Origin: Onthophagus taurus
Taxonomy: Eukaryota; Arthropoda; Insecta; Coleoptera; Scarabaeidae
Direction: 5' to 3'
NCBI RefSeq assembly: GCF_036711975.1
Contig: NC_091971.1
Coordinates: forward strand, 7,199,501-7,263,500
Length of the DNA stretch: 64,000 bases
Both the position numbers and the translations under genes were made by a program. The notes beneath the pieces were generated by a model. That model was not told where the DNA came from, ran no database searches, and saw only the letters and a list, made by a program, of their open reading frames with translations. Below, in pieces: positions 57,487 through 64,000 of the stretch (position 1 is its first letter; each line of letters opens with the position of its first letter).

Positions 57487-59536
57487 TTACTCCTTGGGTT
57501 CTTGCACTTTCGATTCGTTTTCTTGCCTAAGTTTCTTCTTTGCCTTAATATCCGCCATGGTTTGTTCAATAGATCGGATGTCTTTTTTATTTTCACTAGG
57601 AACTAAGACAGTATATTAAAACTAGAATTAACACTTGCCCTATATATTATTAGATCTAAAAGATTCTAGAAACTTTGTAGTTTTAGATCTAGTGTTCAGC
57701 GCTAGGTTGTTGAATATCTTTGTTGTTTTTATTGAAGGAAAAGTAGAACTAACATTAGACCCAGAATCATTCGGGTTTAGCCATAAGTCTCTTAAGACGG
57801 TTCAACAAAAATATGCAGCAACCTGGCGCTGATTAATAACTAGAACTAACACTAGCACTGTCACTACAACTAACATTAGATCTAGAACTAGAAACATTCG
57901 GGTTTAGCCGCACGTCTCTCAAGACGGCTCAACTCGAAATATTTTAGTTCTAGGTAGAGTGTTAGTTCTAGTAACAATGCTAATGTAAAACTAGAACTAA
58001 TACTAAACCTAGAACTAGGAACGTTCGGGTTTAGCCGTCTTGAAAGACGAATGGCTAAACCCCAACATTCCTAGTTTTAGCTCTAGTGTGAGTTGCAATT
58101 TTAATTCAGGAATGTTTCAATTTTCTTTCAAATCTTTTCAAAGCCTTTATATTTATGTACTTGTATACAGAGTGATTCTAAATTGATGCGAAAGATTTCA
58201 AGGGGTGATTTTTCACCAAAAATTAAAGGGTTTTCATATAACTTTTTGTTCAAAACCCCTTCTCCTCCAAGTTATCTCTCCCTCTAAAGTTTCTCTCGAC
58301 ATTTTAAAACTAACAAGTTCTTAGTTTGATCACAAAAAATAAAATAATGCCTAGATCAATTTGACATTACTTCATTTCTTTGATTAATAATAAACAATCT
58401 CTGAATTAATTCACTAGAGCCTGTGTATTATTTTATTTTTTTGTGATCAAACTAACAATTTTAGGAGAAAATGTCTAGAGACAAAAAAGTTGCGTATTGA
58501 ATGCCTCTATTTAAATCAAGTTTTTAAATAGAAAAATCTAGACGCATTAAAAAGTTCTAATGCAAAGTATTATAGGGGTTCATCTTTTCAGCCCTTTTTA
58601 ATACCATTTTTGAGTTATAAAAATCGTCAGTGTCATTTTATTAGCAACAGGTATCTGCCAAATTCCATTCTAAATTCCTCCATGGACTTATTAAATAAAA
58701 ACAATTTTTTCTCCTTACTTTAGAATGCTATAACTCGGTGGGGAAGAAGCTTTGAACAAAAAGTTATATGAATCAATTTAGAAACACCTGTATATATTTG
58801 CAAAATTACCAAATCCATAAGTTTTATTTGTTTCTGTTTTCCTTGCCATTTCAATAGATGATATTTCCCCAATCAAATGAACATATTTGTCTTCATAGTT
58901 CGTATTGGGCACAAATTTCTTAGTCGGTTTTTTATTTAATTCTTCGGATTCCAATTGATCAAGTTTTCTCTTAAAAACATGTAACATTGCTTTCGACTCA
59001 CTCAGCGATTAATTATAATACCTTCTCAATCATTTTTTTCTTGATGTCATCGTTCCAGGGATCACCCCGTTTTCTTGCCAACAATTCATCTTCACACGGG
59101 GGATTCGCTTTTCTGTAAACCCGTACGTATCTATCAACGTCTTCGATTCCAAACGAAAAAGATATTAAATCTAACGATTCTGCCACTTCATGTCTATAAC
59201 AATATATTTAAAATAATAAATAAAATGAATTATTTCATTTTTAATCTTACACAATGCTTCGGTATATTTGATTCATCGGTGTAAACTTCATGTTGATATT
59301 TTCATCGTTTTCAAAAAATACTTTCATTTTTGTTTCGGTGTATTCTTTGAATTTACGTAAGTTTTCCTTTTCAATCGCTTGTCTTCGATCCATTTCTTCT
59401 TTTCTTTCTGAATGGTGTTATTAGAGGTTGTTCAAAAAATAACGCATTTTTACTTACTTTTGATTATGTTTTTTTCTTTTTCACTTAAAGACGGCGGTTT
59501 ATCCATTGAATTCATAATTGATCCTAACAAGTCCAT
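57487..59536 (-). CDS. SPAG7: SPAG7 homologue, R3H-domain protein
   Basis: Five exons: 59536-59458, 59407-59251, 59193-59022, 58969-58810, 57602-57487; 227 aa, the same length as human SPAG7. Start MDLLGSIMNSMDKPPSLS matches the family. An R3H single-stranded nucleic-acid-binding domain spans about residues 45-110 (FTPMNQIYRSIVHEVAESL, with R-x3-H; then SFSFGIEDVDRYV). Later come YEDKYVHLIG and a basic end DIRSIEQTMADIKAKKKLRQ. The vertebrate protein is nuclear and of poorly defined function. Intron 3 is only 52 bases (59021-58970): the frame closes only if the acceptor is GTTTTTAAG. Intron 4 is 1.2 kb and holds family A palindromes and a MITE. Confidence 0.93.
57610..58115. repeat. Family A palindrome cluster in SPAG7 intron
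   Basis: Three stem-loops or parts, with AACTAGAAACATTCGGG / GTCTCTCAAGACGG and a later copy whose arms share the rarer AGGAACGTTCGGG / CCAACATTCCT. It includes the ATATGCAGCAACCTGGCGCT flank word. Confidence 0.85.
58168..58790. mobile_element. MITE with TA target duplication and nested foldbacks
   Basis: Ends: CAGAGTGATTCTAAATTGAT at 58168 and, reading back from 58790, CAGGTGTTTCTAAATTGATT; TA on both sides. Inside, a second inverted pair (TCATATAACTTTTTGTTCAA near 58233 against 58770) and a third (AGTTTGATCACAAAAAATAA near 58322 against 58455). No transposase, so non-autonomous, probably Tc1/mariner-mobilised. Confidence 0.82.
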
Positions 59537-60030
59537 GTTTTAATTAATTTGTGTAAATTTATTTTAGTTGATTTTGGGATTTTATTAAATGACAATGACA
59601 ATTAAATGACAGGTCCGTAAACAAAACGTTTGGAAATGTTCGTATATTACGGTGGATACGTTCTGAAATTTGTTATAACTTTTTCATCCAAAATTCATTA
59701 AATAAAAACAAAATTATTTAATTTCTTAACGTTTTTTTAGTAATAAAATATTTTTGCATGTCTTCTAATTGATTCTAGTTTTAATTCAATAAGAGATAAA
59801 TTCAAGAAAATTGAGAACGTTTTTAATTTTATATTTAAATATTTCTTTTCTTTCTGCCAAATGTATTAATTTTTAGAATTGGGAATAATAATAAGTATTG
59901 TAACAATATCTTTTTATTTTCACAATACAATTTTTTTTTAATACCATATTTTTAAAGTTTAAACTTAATATAAGAAACAAAATTTGAGCATAATACAAGG
60001 ATGTAAAAAGTAAAGAGACAAAAAGACTTC
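59537..60030. other. Spacer between SPAG7 and GOT2; SPAG7 promoter region
   Basis: 494 bases, AT-rich, holding the SPAG7 promoter and GOT2 3' UTR. A tiny family A-like trace (CTAGTTTTAATTCAATAAGA) lies near 59775. Confidence 0.5.
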
Positions 60031-61544
60031 TTATTTAGTAACTGTATGCATGGCATGTGCTAAGTATTCCACATTCTTTGAAGTAACCCCCGCCATCGAT
60101 ATTCTACCATCTTTGGTTAAATATACACTAAAATCTTTAGTTATCTTCTCCACCTAAAAAAATTATGAATTAAAGTTAAAAAGTACACCATTTATTAAAC
60201 TTACTTGTTGTGGCTTCATTCCTGTGAAACAAAACATTCCAATTTGATCAGTAATGTGTTGCCAATTCAAACTAGATCCTTCCTTTTTCAAATTTTCCCT
60301 CAATTTAGCCCGTACAGAAATAATTCGATCAGCCATAACTTTCACTTCTTGAAGCCACTCAGCGCGTAATTCTTTGTCGCTCAAAATCTCAGTGACGATT
60401 CTCGCTCCATTCATGGGTGGATTAGAATACATCGGACGGACCAAAATTTTCAATTGAGACAAAACCTTATCCGCCTCATCCTTGGACGCGGTTGTAATAG
60501 TGAAAGCCCCAGCTCGTTCACCATATAAACCCATGTTTTTCGCGAAACTTTGCGCCAAACCAATTTGATGACCGTCTTTTACAAAGAGGCGTACAGCAAA
60601 AGCGTCCTTATCAATATTTCCAGAAGCAAAACCTTGATATGCCATGTCCAAATAGGGGAAAAGGTTGCGTTTTTTGATTAATTGGGATAATTCCGCCCAT
60701 TGTTGTGGGTTTGGATCTACACCGGTTGGGTTGTGAGCACAGGCATGTAGAAGAATTATTGATTTTTCAGGAATTTTCTATAAAAAAAAATTATCAGATT
60801 AAAAGGATCAAAGTTACTGACCTAATACATAAAGATAACAATGATAAATCAGGTCTTAAGTTTTTGATAAAAAATAAACAATGAGTTAGCAAATTATAAA
60901 TAATACTTACAGAAATATCATCCATAGCACCTTTAAAATCAAACCCACAAGTTTTTGGGTCATAAAATGTGTATGTTTTCACATCTAAACCGGAATGTTT
61001 AAAAATAGGAGTATGATTACCCCATGTGGGTATTGGAATATAAACCGTTTTATTTCCTGGGAAAAATGACTTCAAAAAAGCAGCTCCAATTCTTAAAGAA
61101 CCCGTGCCAGATATCCCTTGTACAGTTGCATTTAAACCATTAGAAACCACAGGATTATTATCTCCAAGAGCCAAGTTAATACTATGTTTACAAAAATCAG
61201 CTGTTCCAGAAATTGGGAGATATTCTTTGTCTAAAGACTTTTCCAACAAACGTTTTTCTGCTTTTCTAACACAAGAAAGTACATAAGGTTTTCCATTATC
61301 ATCACGATAGGCTCCAACACCTAAATTAACTTTTTTTGGATTTGTATCACGTTTAAATGCTTCAGTTACACCTAGAATAGCATCTGGTGGGCCCATTGCC
61401 ACATTGGCCCAAAAAGAACTGCAAAGAGTTTTTTTTAATTAAAATGTTACATACTATATTATGATTAAATCGTTTTACTTACTTTGAGCGTTTGCATACT
61501 TGATTAAAAGTGTTGTATTTAATTAAACCAGCTTTAAAAGACAT
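60031..61544 (-). CDS. GOT2: Aspartate aminotransferase, mitochondrial
   Basis: Four exons: 61544-61483, 61418-60911, 60777-60205, 60153-60031; 421 aa. PLP enzyme that interconverts aspartate and 2-oxoglutarate with oxaloacetate and glutamate, part of the malate-aspartate shuttle. The N-terminus ([20 protein letters not shown]) is basic and hydroxylated without acidic residues, as for a matrix-targeting peptide, and leads into [20 protein letters not shown], the mitochondrial isoform start. Other marks: [38 protein letters not shown], the PLP lysine in QSFAKNMG (K270), [15 protein letters not shown] and the C-terminal RISMAGVT arginine. All catalytic residues appear intact. Minus strand like its neighbours, about 0.5 kb upstream of SPAG7. 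Confidence 0.96.
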
Positions 61545-62476
61545 TTCCTTGCTGAGTAATTATCGAGTAAATGAGTTAACTGTTCACAAGGCAATAGGAA
61601 CTTGACGAAACACAAGTGTCGTGTTGCAATAGGGGGGGTACGATCAATTTAGGTTTAATAAGTACTTGTATAAGGCTTAGTAAAGGTTATCTTAGTTGTT
61701 TTTTTCGTTATCAGCACATTGTCGCATATGTGGTAATCACGTTTTTAAATGCGGATCGTCTATATAATTTCTTATTAGTTTTTAATTTGAACGAAAACGT
61801 TATCTAAAGTACCATTCGATTTCTAGTTGAAAACTGGGATATTTTTCGTGTAACCTTGAAACTTAATATTGTGACCTCAAGGAATTCGGCGCCAACTTAT
61901 TTACGTAAATTTTAAAAGTTCCATCCGATTTTAACGTAAATTTCCATTCTAACTGTTAATTTTCCATTCGCGATTCAATATCAGATATTTAATAATCATT
62001 TTGATTTATTAAATTTTGAATTTCGAAAAATTAACCTTATTGTTTCGTGTCAAATATTTAAACCCAATTCAAAGTTAACAAGTTTCATCAAGTGTATTGT
62101 AGCGAAGCTTTGGCGCCTTTTTTAAACAACAAATTTATAAATAAAGGAAATAATTGCTTTGTTCCAACAAGCGGTCGGACTCGTCCGTTATTCGTCAAAT
62201 GCAATCGCACATGTCAATTAATGTCGTCACATTTCAGCGGATTTCATTGCATTATTTAACTGTGTGATTGCATTCGACGAGTCAAACCGCTACTTGGAAC
62301 AAAGCACAATGTTCTCAAGTTTTATTTTCTTCTTTCCTTTCAGTACATACTTGTTTCCATGTTTCATATTGGGCATAATAAACAAATTTTCTTACAAAAC
62401 GATATTTATTATTATTCACAATCTAAAAATTAATCAATACATTCGGCAGAAAGAAAAGAAATATTTGAACATAAAA
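61545..62476. other. GOT2 promoter region and WDR33 3' UTR
   Basis: No gene seen. The plus-strand frame at 61616-61807 is chance. Confidence 0.5.

Positions 62477-64000
<1,524 letters not shown>

Noticed and set aside
58985-59022. SPAG7 intron of about 23 bases using acceptor GTGAG near 58998
   Set aside because: Too short for an animal intron. The later acceptor GTTTTTAAG gives 52 bases and a better protein match.

Overview
The window looks like nuclear DNA of an insect, quite possibly a beetle, although nothing here fixes the order. It is AT-rich, with long introns and intergenic stretches full of repeats. Genes are split by GT-AG introns and belong to animal families: a cyclic-nucleotide-gated channel, an insect ionotropic receptor, KLHL20/diablo, SPAG7, mitochondrial aspartate aminotransferase and WDR33. 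There is also a tRNA-Leu gene with an intron.

Layout. 1-13270: no gene I can support, only repeats. 13271-40122 (+): nine coding exons of a Cngl-type CNG channel over 27 kb, with a 15.6-kb intron (18588-34224) full of palindromes and a dead mariner-type element. 40123-49829: a degenerate minisatellite, a LINE fragment, tRNA-Leu(CAA) on the minus strand (44038-44153), rearranged Penelope-like fragments and a 2.1-kb tandem array whose unit contains a long foldback. 49830-51464 (+): an intronless, divergent ionotropic receptor. 52136-64000: a compact block of four minus-strand genes, in coordinate order KLHL20, SPAG7, GOT2 and the 3' end of WDR33. The long KLHL20 intron carries a Tc1 remnant, a SINE with a 14-bp target-site duplication, and a second mariner-type remnant.

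The most striking non-genic signal is a family of nested palindromes (family A here). It is built from TAGAACTA-like words around a core ATTCGGGTTTAGCC, a short loop and the reverse complement. It forms about eleven clusters across the window, including introns of the CNG channel, SPAG7 and WDR33. Arm variants tend to occur in matched pairs, and one copy (27937-28181) is a palindrome-of-palindromes with 99 consecutive matching bases per arm. A second hairpin family (B, GC-rich core GCGACCTCGGCG) recurs in four places. These, the foldback array and a 67-bp-arm hairpin next to a CNG exon are the items most worth following up.

The genes do not form a functional operon. CNG channel and ionotropic receptor are both sensory or neuronal ion channels; the minus-strand block is housekeeping (ubiquitin-ligase adaptor, R3H RNA-binding protein, metabolic enzyme, mRNA 3'-end processing factor). 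Exon borders were set by hand from splice signals and reading frame, without RNA evidence.
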